Both the position numbers and the translations under genes were made by a program. From Pseudomonas sp. FP2196 (GTDB lineage Bacteria > Pseudomonadota > Gammaproteobacteria > Pseudomonadales > Pseudomonadaceae), in assembly GCF_030687715.1 (NCBI RefSeq), contig NZ_CP117445.1, positions 5,976,501 through 6,040,500 of the forward strand: 64,000 bases of DNA, written 5' to 3'. The notes below the pieces were generated by a model. The model worked only from the letters and a program-made list of their open reading frames with translations. It was not told the DNA's origin and did not search any database. This document shows positions 27,138-35,340 of this stretch, piece by piece. Each line of letters starts with the position of its first letter. The first letter of the stretch is position 1.

Positions 27138-27563
27138 CTATGCCTCTTCACCGTGCAAGGTGGCGAGGACTTTACGGGCACCGCCATGATCACGGTGCTC
27201 GCCCAGATAAACGCCTTGCCAGGTTCCCAGTGCCAGTCGCCCTGCCGAAACCGGCAGACTGATCTGGCAACCAAGCACGCTGGCCTTGAAGTGCGCCGGG
27301 AGGTCGTCCAGGCCTTCGTCGTTATGCTCATAGCCGTCTGTTCCTTGTGGGATCAGACGATTGAAAAATCGTTCGAAGTCGCGACGAACCGCCGGATCGG
27401 CGTTCTCGTTGACGGTCAACGACGCCGAGGTATGCTGCAGCCACAAATGCAACAGACCGACCCGACATGCCTTGAGTTCAGGCAGGCCGGCGAGTAACTC
27501 GTCCGTTACCAGATGAAAGCCCCGAGGCCTTGCCCGCAGGGTTATCAGAGTCTGTTGCCACAT
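27138..27563 (-). CDS. YjbQ/UPF0047 family protein
   Basis: The 141-residue protein has the family hallmarks [20 protein letters not shown], then [18 protein letters not shown] and [17 protein letters not shown]. Members have weak thiamine-phosphate synthase activity in E. coli assays, but their cellular role is unsettled. The start at 27563 (MWQQTLITL) is normal for the family; an earlier in-frame start adds residues without similarity. The following 215 bases up to the amtB terminator are noncoding. Confidence 0.9.
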   Translation of the reverse strand: MWQQTLITLRARPRGFHLVTDELLAGLPELKACRVGLLHLWLQHTSASLTVNENADPAVRRDFERFFNRLIPQGTDGYEHNDEGLDDLPAHFKASVLGCQISLPVSAGRLALGTWQGVYLGEHRDHGGARKVLATLHGEEA

Positions 27564-27734
27564 ACAGTTCTCCGCACATTCGGGGCGCATTCTAGCGCGC
27601 TCTGGGAAAAAACAAAGGCCCTAATATTCCTGCAACGGTGTAAGCCATTGCCCGCAGAAAAACACCCGTCGTAAACGCGACTAAAGGCGTACGAAAAATC
27701 CTTTCAGCTTGTCTTTCAATGACAAATTCCAGAC

Positions 27735-27767
27735 AAAAAAATGCCCGGCGAACCGGGCAAGTTTTTT
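27735..27767 (-). terminator. amtB terminator
   Basis: The stem TGCCCGG / CCGGGCA with loop TTCG (minus strand) is followed by seven T. It is 12 bases beyond the amtB stop. Confidence 0.9.
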
Positions 27768-27778
27768 AGTGCGCGTAC

Positions 27779-29116
27779 TTACAGGTTGTAGCCGCGTTCG
27801 TTGTGTTGTGCCAGATCGAGGCCCACCGACTCTTCTTCCTCGGTTACACGCAGACCCATGACGGCGTCCAGAACCTTGAGGATGATGAAGGTGACGATCG
27901 CGGTGTAGATCACCGTGAAGCCAACGCCTTTGACCTGAATCCAGACCTGCGCGCCGATATCGGTAACGGTGCCGAAACCACCCAAAGCAGGTGCAGCGAA
28001 CACACCAGTGAGGATTGCGCCGAGGATACCGCCGATACCGTGTACGCCAAATGCGTCGAGGGAATCGTCATAACCGAGTTTGCGTTTCAGGGTGGTGGCG
28101 CAGAAGAAGCACACCACGCCCGCCGCCAGACCGATCACCAGTGCGCCCATCGGGCCCACAGTACCGGCAGCCGGAGTAATCGCCACCAGACCGGCAACCA
28201 CACCCGAGGCGATGCCCAGAGCGCTTGGTTTGCCGTGGGTGACCCACTCAGCGAACATCCAGCCCAGCGCGGCGGCGGCAGTAGCAATCTGAGTGACCAG
28301 CATCGCCATACCGGCAGTGCCGTTGGCCGCAGCAGCGGAACCGGCGTTGAAGCCGAACCAGCCGACCCACAGCATTGCTGCGCCCATCAGGGTGTAGCCG
28401 AGGTTATGCGGCGCCATCGGGGTGGTCGGGAAGCCTTTGCGCTTGCCCAATACCAGGCAGGCAATCAGACCGGCCACACCGGCGTTGATGTGCACCACGG
28501 TGCCGCCCGCGAAGTCGAGCACGCCCCAGTCCCACATCAGGCCGCCGTTGCCGGACCAGACCATGTGCGCGATCGGTGCATAAACCAGGGTGAACCAGAT
28601 GCCCATGAAGATCAGCATCGCGGAGAACTTCATCCGCTCGGCGAATGCACCGACGATCAGCGCCGGGGTGATGATCGCGAAGGTCATCTGGAAGGTGATG
28701 AAGACCGCCTCAGGGAACAACGCGGCCGGGCCAGTCACGCTCGAAGGCGTGACACCGGCGAGGAACGCCTTGCCCATGCCGCCAAAGAACGAGTTGAAGT
28801 TGACGACGCCCTGCTCCATGCCGGTGGTGTCGAACGCAATGCTGTAGCCATAAATGACCCACAGGATGCTGATCAGACCGGTAATGGCGAAGCACTGCAT
28901 CATCACGGAAAGAATGTTTTTCGAGCGAACCATGCCGCCGTAGAACAGCGCCAGGCCCGGGATGGTCATGAACAGCACAAGGGCTGTGGAGGTGAGCATC
29001 CAGGCAGTGTCGCCGGAATTGAGGACTGGGGCCGCCACTTCGTCTGCCGCCATTGCAAGGCTTGGCATTACGATGGACAACAGGGCTCCTAGCCCTGCGA
29101 ATTTACGCAGAGTCAT
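27779..29116 (-). CDS. amtB: Ammonium transporter
   Basis: The 445-residue Amt/Rh transporter has a cleavable signal peptide (to LAMAA, ~23) and eleven membrane helices. Visible landmarks are FYGGMVRSKN in helix 2, the first pore histidine in YAPIAHMVWSGNGG, DFAGGTVVHINAG, and the second in DAFGVHGIGGILG. The C-terminus (LRVTEEEESVGLDLAQHNE) is the GlnK-responsive tail. It lies 38 bases downstream of glnK, so the transporter and its P-II blocker are made together under low nitrogen. Confidence 0.97.
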   Translation of the reverse strand: MTLRKFAGLGALLSIVMPSLAMAADEVAAPVLNSGDTAWMLTSTALVLFMTIPGLALFYGGMVRSKNILSVMMQCFAITGLISILWVIYGYSIAFDTTGMEQGVVNFNSFFGGMGKAFLAGVTPSSVTGPAALFPEAVFITFQMTFAIITPALIVGAFAERMKFSAMLIFMGIWFTLVYAPIAHMVWSGNGGLMWDWGVLDFAGGTVVHINAGVAGLIACLVLGKRKGFPTTPMAPHNLGYTLMGAAMLWVGWFGFNAGSAAAANGTAGMAMLVTQIATAAAALGWMFAEWVTHGKPSALGIASGVVAGLVAITPAAGTVGPMGALVIGLAAGVVCFFCATTLKRKLGYDDSLDAFGVHGIGGILGAILTGVFAAPALGGFGTVTDIGAQVWIQVKGVGFTVIYTAIVTFIILKVLDAVMGLRVTEEEESVGLDLAQHNERGYNL

Positions 29117-29154
29117 ATTGTTTTCTCCTGGGGCGTTGGGGTTTGTGGCGGCTT

Positions 29155-29733
<579 letters not shown>

Positions 29734-29786
29734 TCAATCCCTTGGCCGCTGCCGCAAGCCATCTCGTGCAAATGGCCCTGCGGATA

Positions 29787-29803
29787 CGCACAACAACGGT
29801 GCG
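29787..29803. promoter_or_regulatory. NtrC-like site 1 upstream of glnK
   Basis: CGCACAACAACGGTGCG resembles the NtrC dyad GCAC-N7-GTGC. It lies about 80 bases ahead of the sigma-54 promoter on the glnK side, the usual distance for an enhancer. Confidence 0.55.
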
Positions 29804-29819
29804 TCGCCGTCCGTCCGCC

Positions 29820-29836
29820 TGCGCGAAAAGCGTGCA
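29820..29836. promoter_or_regulatory. NtrC-like site 2 upstream of glnK
   Basis: TGCGCGAAAAGCGTGCA is a second dyad of the same size, centred 33 bases (about three helical turns) from site 1, as expected for cooperative NtrC binding. Confidence 0.5.
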
Positions 29837-29851
29837 TCCCTGACCACGAGA

Positions 29852-29878
29852 TTGACTATAGACACTGCGTGATACACT
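29852..29878 (+). promoter_or_regulatory. Possible sigma-70 promoter of ubiK
   Basis: TTGACT and TACACT are 15 bases apart, a shorter spacer than ideal, 29 bases before the ubiK start. It overlaps no part of the NtrC sites but lies beside them. Confidence 0.35.
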
Positions 29879-29906
29879 GCCGGCCATTGTTTCCAGGACA
29901 TCCACC

Positions 29907-30167
29907 ATGCTCGCGCCCAAAGACTTCCTCGACGCCCTGAGCGGCACCGCCTCCCGCCTGTTCAGCGGCGACACCCCGCTGCCGAAAGCCGAAATCGAAA
30001 GCCAGTTCAAGATGCTGCTGCAAAGTGCCTTCAGCAAACTCGACCTGGTGAGCCGGGAAGAATTCGATAGTCAGATGGTTGTGTTGGCGCGTACCCGTGC
30101 CCGCCTCGAAAGCCTCGAAGCGAAGGTCGCCGAGATGGAAGCCAAGCTGGCGCCACCTGCTGAGTAA
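29907..30167 (+). CDS. ubiK: UbiK, ubiquinone biosynthesis accessory factor
   Basis: The 86-residue protein (YqiC/BMFP family) has MLAPKDFLDALSGTASRLFS at the start, an amphipathic region, and a C-terminal trimeric coiled coil (REEFDSQMVVLARTRARLES onward, LEAKVAEMEAKL). UbiK helps UbiJ and other Ubi proteins in late ubiquinone synthesis. In P. aeruginosa it precedes comM closely; here a 2.2-kb accessory patch separates them. Confidence 0.92.
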   Translation: MLAPKDFLDALSGTASRLFSGDTPLPKAEIESQFKMLLQSAFSKLDLVSREEFDSQMVVLARTRARLESLEAKVAEMEAKLAPPAE

Positions 30168-30177
30168 CTCCGCAATC

Positions 30178-30216
30178 CCCTGTAGGAGCTGCCGAAGGCT
30201 GCGATCTTTTGATCTT
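30178..30216. repeat. REP unit, GCTGCGATCTTTTGATC family
   Basis: CCTGTAGGAGCTGCCGAAGG followed by CTGCGATCTTTTGATC is a single unit matching the REP at 2339-2406 and 44743-44838. It marks the left edge of the accessory patch after ubiK. Confidence 0.8.
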
Positions 30217-30303
30217 CAGCCCTTCAACCATCCCGGCAACGTCCTACAACTTGCACCACCGCCGTGCGATTGCGCCGAAAAGCCCAGGTTTCTAAGCTCA
30301 CCC

Positions 30304-30502
30304 GATGCTGAATGTTCAGCACCGGGTTTGGCGACCTGGATAGCTTAAGGCGCACGACAACCATGATGGCGGCTACATTTACCGCCCATCGTTTCATGGC
30401 GGTTGTGCGTGGGAGACCTTCGTGTCTGCCGGGTTCCTTTTGCTCCGGTTCGCCAACCCGCGTACAACTGCCACCCAATCGTTTGGCGACGATTGAGGGC
30501 AG
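30304..30502 (+). ncRNA. Highly structured leader ahead of the Bro-N gene (candidate RNA element)
   Basis: A 200-base noncoding stretch has a nested set of inverted repeats: hairpin TGCTGAA/TTCAGCA (30306-30321); a long-range closing stem GGGTTTGGCGA (30324-30334) with TCGCCAACCC (30450-30459); inside it CGCAC..CAACC with GGTTGTGCG, a GATGGCGG/CCGCCCATC hairpin (30365-30390), GGGAGAC/GTCTGCC around CTTCGT (30411-30430) and CCGG/CCGG (30429-30448); then a strong hairpin, CCAATCGT/ACGATTG extended by CTGCC/GGCAG (30468-30502), ending about 25 bases before the Bro-N start. I recall similar leaders before small accessory genes in other P. fluorescens strains; that is memory, not a search result. 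Independent RNA, cis-regulator or mobile leader are all possible. Confidence 0.5.
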
Positions 30503-30527
30503 CCCCTTAAGCAAGAGGAACTGCTCA

Positions 30528-31055
30528 ATGAATCAAGAAGAGACTTATCTGACCCCGCACATCTTCACCCGCCACAAACTCCCCCTCCACGCCCTCCTCA
30601 TCCAGAACCAACCCTGGTTCTGCGCCCGAGACCTGAGCCGCCTGCTGCACATCTACCTCAATGAACGCATGCTGCGAAAACTCGACCCCGACCAACACCA
30701 AACCCGCAAAACCCTGATCAACAACCAAATCGAAAACACCCTGCTAATCAGCGAATCCGGCGTCTACGCCCTCCTCGTCTACCACTACTGCCCCGAATAC
30801 CGAGCCCTGCGCGAATGGCTTACTCACCAAGTCATCCCGACCCTGCGCGACACCCAACACCCCACCACAAGCGAACGTCCACACCTCAGCTTGCTCAGTT
30901 GGCCGGACATGACGTTGAGTTTGTTGCATTGGAATAATCAGCCGTGGATACGGTTGCAGGATGTGCCGTTGATGGTGGTGGAACGTGAAGAGCCGAAGCG
31001 CCCAATAACGGGGCCTTGGTGGAAAAGGGCTTCGCGGATGCTGCAGTCGCTATAA
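30528..31055 (+). CDS. Bro-N domain protein
   Basis: The 175-residue protein has one Bro-N domain (~15-105): NQPWFCARDLSRLLHIYLNE, a basic stretch with RKTL, ENTLLISESGVYALLVYH, and EWLTHQVIPTLRDTQ. Bro-N is a DNA-binding module of phage antirepressors and baculovirus Bro proteins. The C-terminal part repeats a shorter W..QPW.R..D motif but is not a known domain. AGAGGAA precedes the ATG at 30528. It stands in an accessory patch and probably derives from a phage or satellite. Its target is unknown. Confidence 0.75.
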   Translation: MNQEETYLTPHIFTRHKLPLHALLIQNQPWFCARDLSRLLHIYLNERMLRKLDPDQHQTRKTLINNQIENTLLISESGVYALLVYHYCPEYRALREWLTHQVIPTLRDTQHPTTSERPHLSLLSWPDMTLSLLHWNNQPWIRLQDVPLMVVEREEPKRPITGPWWKRASRMLQSL

Positions 31056-31319
31056 GCCCGCCTGCCTGAGCTGGGCCCTGCGCAAATCGTAAGTCGACTG
31101 AAGACTCATCCAGAACTCAGGCGTCGTGTTGAGATGAATGGCAAGTCTGATTGCCAGATCAGCGCAGATCCTGAGCTGGCACTTCACAAGCTTTTCGATC
31201 TCACTTTCGGGCCATTTCGTGGGCATGGCCAAATCCATGACGGTCATGCCCAACGGCTCCATGAATTCCTTATTCAGAACCTCGCCCGGATGAATCGGGC
31301 GCATACCATTGCGGTTCAT
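31050..31319 (-). CDS. higA: HigA-like antitoxin, no HigB partner
   Basis: The 89-residue XRE-type protein starts MNRNGMRPIHPGEVLNKEFM, the standard HigA opening, and ends with FWMSLQSTYDLRRAQ. The middle is unusual: the expected second helix-turn-helix signature is replaced by MTVMDLAMPTKWPESEIEKL. A HigB toxin normally lies just upstream on the same strand; the 135 bases before this start and the next open frame show none, so it is an orphan. Its stop overlaps the end of the Bro-N gene on the other strand. Confidence 0.75.
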   Translation of the reverse strand: MNRNGMRPIHPGEVLNKEFMEPLGMTVMDLAMPTKWPESEIEKLVKCQLRICADLAIRLAIHLNTTPEFWMSLQSTYDLRRAQLRQAGL

Positions 31320-31463
31320 TTCTAGTCTCCAGAGGCTGCATTGAGCGGCCAAACTGGAGCATGAGACTCCGCGATACAAGACCGTCGAAACCCTTTCGCC
31401 AGCGTCCTACAACTATTAGGGCACGGCCCTACAAAAATCAGCGTCTGCGCCTGATTCCGTGAG

Positions 31464-32036
31464 TTGTTCCCTGTGATTACGCTGGTGGCTTTCCTCTGCG
31501 CTGGTCGATCCAACAAGTCGAATTGCAGACGAATCACATTGATCGCCAGACACTCTGGTTCTGGATCCCTCTTGTCTGACTTGCTCAAACTCAAAGAAAA
31601 CACGCTGGTTCAGCATCCAGATGGCGGTTACATCTTCGGCACGATCCCCGATATGCCAAAGTTCGGCTTGCCAGGCGGGAAAATTTATTTGCGAGTAGGT
31701 ATTCACCGCCGAGCGAATAGCGGTTTTGGCGTAGTACACGTATGGGAAGCCCATAGAGCCGACTTGCTCAAACATGGTTGCCAGACTGTCGATGGGGTAG
31801 CAGCGATTGTTGCGAAAATGATCGTCCCGGGAGCGCAAATCTATTGCGAGTTCAAAGAACAGCGATGTGGAAACAGGGTCGCGGTACTGAAGACATCTAT
31901 GGGAACACTGATTCTTGAACCGCGACACGAGCGCGCCACAGGATTTGGTTACTTCGTGGTGACTTGGTACCCGCAAAAGCGCGCGCATGGCACGTTGGTG
32001 GGGCAGATACCACGGGCATCATCCAATCAGAAATAA
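31464..32036 (+). CDS. Orphan toxin-like ORF, possible BECR-fold RNase
   Basis: The 190-residue open frame has no good start: the first usable codon is TTG at 31464 and no Shine-Dalgarno sequence is seen, so it may be the displaced 3' end of a larger gene. From about residue 35 it reads as a compact domain: HPDGGYIFGTIPDMPKFGLP, VVHVWEAHRADLLKHG, then R138, and TGFGYFVVTWYP near the end. A conserved His (H97 or H104), an Arg and a terminal T-x-Y on a beta strand recall RelE/Barnase/EndoU-like (BECR) nuclease toxins; this is a fold guess. The last ~155 residues use more A/T-ending codons than the neighbours. A terminator directly follows, which supports a real 3' end. No immunity gene is evident. 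Confidence 0.4.
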   Translation: MFPVITLVAFLCAGRSNKSNCRRITLIARHSGSGSLLSDLLKLKENTLVQHPDGGYIFGTIPDMPKFGLPGGKIYLRVGIHRRANSGFGVVHVWEAHRADLLKHGCQTVDGVAAIVAKMIVPGAQIYCEFKEQRCGNRVAVLKTSMGTLILEPRHERATGFGYFVVTWYPQKRAHGTLVGQIPRASSNQK

Positions 32037-32061
32037 AAAAGGCGTCCAATGGACGCCTTTT
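32035..32061. terminator. Terminator of the orphan toxin-like ORF
   Basis: GGCGTCC / GGACGCC with loop AAT, six A before and four T after. It begins on the stop codon of the ORF. The rest of 32062-32417 has one 72-codon open stretch without a start codon and nothing recognisable. Confidence 0.85.
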
Positions 32062-32417
32062 AAGTATTTTTTGAGGAGTAGTCGCAGCGATTCTTTAGCT
32101 CCTGGCTTTACAGCCTTGGGTTCAGAATCCGACAGGCTCGCCCGTCGTCACTACTTCAGAGAAACCAGCTTTCTCTGCTGCCAAAAATGCGGGGGAGCTT
32201 TTGCTGGTGCCCAGTCCCGACGAATGCGCAGTTGCAGTCCTCGGACGGGATGATCCGCCAATGCCGGTCGAGAGTCAACGCTCCAATTCAGGGAAGCAGT
32301 GCTACGCCATTGGGTTTTGATACGTCTTGTAAACCTCTATTCCAGCACTGAAACCCGGCTCAACTACCCTTCAAAAACCCGCAGGAAGCGGCCCCCGATT
32401 CAGCTCAAGGAACGACC

Positions 32418-33911
32418 ATGTCTCTCTCCATCGTCCACAGTCGCGCCCAGATTGGCGTGGAAGCCCCCGCTGTCAGCGTCGAAGTCCATCTGGCCAACGG
32501 CCTGCCGTCGCTGACCATGGTCGGTCTGCCCGAAGCGGCGGTGAAGGAGAGCAAGGATCGGGTGCGCAGCGCGATCATCAATTCCGGGCTGCAGTTTCCG
32601 GCGCGGCGGATCACCCTGAATCTGGCGCCGGCGGATCTGCCCAAGGATGGCGGGCGGTTTGATCTGGCGATTGCCTTGGGGATTCTGTCGGCGAGTGTGC
32701 AGGTGCCGTGTCTTACGCTGGATGATGTGGAATGTCTGGGTGAGTTGGCATTGTCCGGCGCAGTACGAGCGGTGCGCGGCGTGTTGCCGGCAGCGTTGGC
32801 GGCGCGCAAGGCGGGGCGTGCGCTGGTGGTGCCGCGGGCGAATGCCGAGGAGGCGTGCCTGGCTTCGGGGTTGAAGGTGTTTGCGGTGGATCATTTGCTG
32901 GAGGCGGTGGCGCATTTCAACGGCCATACGCCGGTGGAGCCTTACGTGTCGGACGGTTTGATGCATGCCGCCAGACCCTATCCAGACCTGAACGAAGTGC
33001 AGGGGCAAATGGCAGCCAAACGGGCGCTGCTGATTGCCGCAGCGGGTGCGCATAACCTGTTGTTCAGCGGACCGCCGGGGACGGGCAAGACGCTGTTGGC
33101 CAGTCGATTGCCGGGATTGCTCCCGCCGCTCTCCGAATGCGAGGCGCTGGAAGTCGCGGCGATTCAATCCGTCGCCAGCGGCGTGCCCCTGACCCATTGG
33201 CCGCAACGGCCCTTCCGCCAGCCGCACCATTCTGCATCGGGGCCGGCGCTGGTCGGTGGCAGCTCGAAACCGCAACCCGGCGAGATCACCCTCGCCCACC
33301 ATGGTGTGCTGTTTCTCGATGAGCTGCCTGAGTTCGATCGCAAGGTGCTTGAGGTACTGCGCGAGCCTCTGGAGTCGGGGCACATCGTGATCGCCCGAGC
33401 CAAGGATCGCGTACGATTTCCGGCACGCTTTCAATTGGTGGCGGCGATGAACCCGTGTCCCTGTGGATATCTTGGCGAGCCGAGCGGCAAGTGTTCGTGC
33501 ACACCGGACATGGTTCAGCGATACCGCAACAAGCTGTCAGGGCCGCTGCTGGATCGGATTGATCTGCACCTGACGGTGGCGCGGGAGGCGACGGCGTTGA
33601 ATCCGACGGTTAAGCCGGGCGAAGACAGCGCCACGGCCGCGCAACGTGTTGCCGAGGCGCGAGAACGGCAACTGAAACGCCAGTCCTGCGCCAATGCCTT
33701 TCTCGATCTGCCGGGCCTGAAGCGGCACTGCAAGTTATCCACAGCCGACGAAACCTGGCTGGAGTCTGCCTGTGAGCGACTGACGTTGTCGCTGCGCTCG
33801 GCCCATCGTTTGCTCAAAGTCGCCAGAACCCTGGCAGACCTTGAGCAAGTCGATGCAATCAGGCGTGAGCACTTGGCCGAAGCGCTGCAATACCGGCCGG
33901 CGACGCCTTAA
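32418..33911 (+). CDS. comM: ComM/YifB family AAA+ ATPase (Mg-chelatase-like)
   Basis: The 497-residue protein has an N-terminal Lon-protease-like domain (1-~165; SLSIVHSRAQIGVEAPAVSV, NLAPADLPKDGGRFDLAIAL) and an AAA+ ATPase core with Walker A GPPGTGKTLL (~218), Walker B FLDELPEF, and a cysteine zinc motif near CPCGY...CSC. It forms a hexameric branch-migration helicase in Vibrio and Haemophilus that helps integrate transforming DNA. Its TAA shares bases with the stop of the facing gene. Confidence 0.95.
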   Translation: MSLSIVHSRAQIGVEAPAVSVEVHLANGLPSLTMVGLPEAAVKESKDRVRSAIINSGLQFPARRITLNLAPADLPKDGGRFDLAIALGILSASVQVPCLTLDDVECLGELALSGAVRAVRGVLPAALAARKAGRALVVPRANAEEACLASGLKVFAVDHLLEAVAHFNGHTPVEPYVSDGLMHAARPYPDLNEVQGQMAAKRALLIAAAGAHNLLFSGPPGTGKTLLASRLPGLLPPLSECEALEVAAIQSVASGVPLTHWPQRPFRQPHHSASGPALVGGSSKPQPGEITLAHHGVLFLDELPEFDRKVLEVLREPLESGHIVIARAKDRVRFPARFQLVAAMNPCPCGYLGEPSGKCSCTPDMVQRYRNKLSGPLLDRIDLHLTVAREATALNPTVKPGEDSATAAQRVAEARERQLKRQSCANAFLDLPGLKRHCKLSTADETWLESACERLTLSLRSAHRLLKVARTLADLEQVDAIRREHLAEALQYRPATP

Positions 33912-35122
33912 TGCTCGGTCAAATCAACCAGTGGCGTCTGGCGCACTTCGGTTTCACGCCCGGCCTGAATCTCGGTCACGCGCTTCAAAGCGTTATCCAC
34001 AGCACCTTTGTCCGCGAGCAGGCTGTAGCTGATCTGGAACTGTTTGTGTTCCTTCGGTGCAATGGTCGGCACCAGATTCAGCGGACGCTGATAGCGGCGG
34101 TTGTAGGAGAAACTGGTGCCCGGCTCCAGCCCCGTGACATAGCCCTGCCCTTGAGTGTCAGTGTTTTTCCACAGGGAAAACACCGGCAACTGCTGAGTGT
34201 TGAAGCCGACGGAGACACCGAGGCTGCCGGCCTTGTTGTGCAAAACAGTCAAGGTTTCGCCTTTGGCGTCGGCATAGGGCACGACGTTGTAGACGGTTTC
34301 GTCGTAGTCCTTGGTGGGTGCGCGGTAGGTCTGCCAGTCGGGCAAATCGCCTTTGGCCTTGTCGTTGAAAGGCGAGACCTGTTTTACCGGTGCAGCAAAA
34401 CGGGCGCCCTGCTCGAGGAACGGCGTGCTGAAGTTGCTGTGATACAGCGCCTGGTATTCCTTTGGATAATCGCCGTTGTTGGTCAGCGTATCGTTGAGTG
34501 CAAAACGCACGCTACCGGGCTCGGTGACCAATTCCGTGACGACCGAGAAATCGACTTTCTTGAAGGCCTGTTCTTTCAGTTCACCGCGCAGGCTGATGGC
34601 ATAGGGTGGTTTTTCATCGATGTGCAGCGTGACAGTACTGGCCGGGATGTTGGCGGCGCGCCCATGGAGGGTCAGCAACTCGCCATTGTCCATGCCGGGG
34701 TGGCCAACCCATTCGTAACCACAGCGGGTCACCAGCTCATTGAAGCCTTCCAGCCAGCCCAGACCACCGCGCCCGTTGAGTTCGATGAAGGCCGGGTTGA
34801 CCACGTCCTTGACCGGCGAATCCCAGCCCATGCGCACGTCGCCAACGGAGGCGTGCAGAACGTTCATGCCACGAGTAGGCACTACCGAGAGTTTCATCGT
34901 GCCGTTATCGATGTCGACGATGCTGACGCCTTCCTGCCGCCCACCATGCAAAGTGCGCAGGCTTACGGAAAAGGGTTTGTCGGTTTTCACGCCGAGTTGC
35001 TCACTGGTGATGGTCCAGTTTTGCGCGGGTTTGTCAGCGTCGAGGAGGACGTAATCCCAGGCCATGGCGTGGGAGGCAGCGGACAGTGCGCCGAGTGCGG
35101 CGACGAGTTTGAGCGGAGTCAT
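33908..35122 (-). CDS. Secreted DUF4432 (aldose-epimerase-like) protein
   Basis: The 404-residue protein has a Sec signal peptide (residues 1-21, ending AMA-W) and a galactose-mutarotase-like beta-sandwich. Visible motifs are SVVPTRGMNVLHA, GWLEGFNELVTRCGYEWVG and LYHSNFSTPF. DUF4432 proteins are carbohydrate-binding or epimerising enzymes; the substrate is unknown. The start at 35122 (MTPLKLVAALGALS) is chosen for the signal peptide. Its stop and the comM stop overlap in a TTAA palindrome, leaving no intergenic space. Confidence 0.85.
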   Translation of the reverse strand: MTPLKLVAALGALSAASHAMAWDYVLLDADKPAQNWTITSEQLGVKTDKPFSVSLRTLHGGRQEGVSIVDIDNGTMKLSVVPTRGMNVLHASVGDVRMGWDSPVKDVVNPAFIELNGRGGLGWLEGFNELVTRCGYEWVGHPGMDNGELLTLHGRAANIPASTVTLHIDEKPPYAISLRGELKEQAFKKVDFSVVTELVTEPGSVRFALNDTLTNNGDYPKEYQALYHSNFSTPFLEQGARFAAPVKQVSPFNDKAKGDLPDWQTYRAPTKDYDETVYNVVPYADAKGETLTVLHNKAGSLGVSVGFNTQQLPVFSLWKNTDTQGQGYVTGLEPGTSFSYNRRYQRPLNLVPTIAPKEHKQFQISYSLLADKGAVDNALKRVTEIQAGRETEVRQTPLVDLTEH

Positions 35123-35232
35123 GGCAGCAGCCTTTATTGGAGTTGTGCCATTTTTATAGCGCTGCGGAAACGTTTCAGCAAGTATGAAAGAGCAACAGAT
35201 CGAGTGTTTCACCCAAGATTGGCAGTGATGCG

Positions 35233-35325
35233 TCGCGAGCAGGCTCACTCCTACAGGGATGTTTAGTGATCACAAACATTGTGGCCAACCGATATACCTG
35301 TAGGAGTGAGTCTGCTCGCGATCGC
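35233..35325. repeat. REP pair (REPIN), GAGTGAGCCTGCTCGCGA family
   Basis: GTCGCGAGCAGGCTCACTCC and CTGTAGGAGTGAGTCTGCTC face each other across a short spacer. Unusually the element lies between the start of the DUF4432 gene and the end of the chemoreceptor gene. Confidence 0.88.
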
Positions 35326-35340
35326 TATTTCAGCCACGCA

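Noticed and set aside
27803..29092. 429-codon plus-strand frame opposite amtB
   Set aside because: AmtB is unmistakable on the minus strand; the plus frame is charged low-complexity shadow sequence.
31416..31988. 190-codon minus-strand frame opposite the orphan toxin-like ORF
   Set aside because: The plus frame reads more like a folded domain and ends at a terminator; the minus frame has irregular composition. I cannot fully exclude it.
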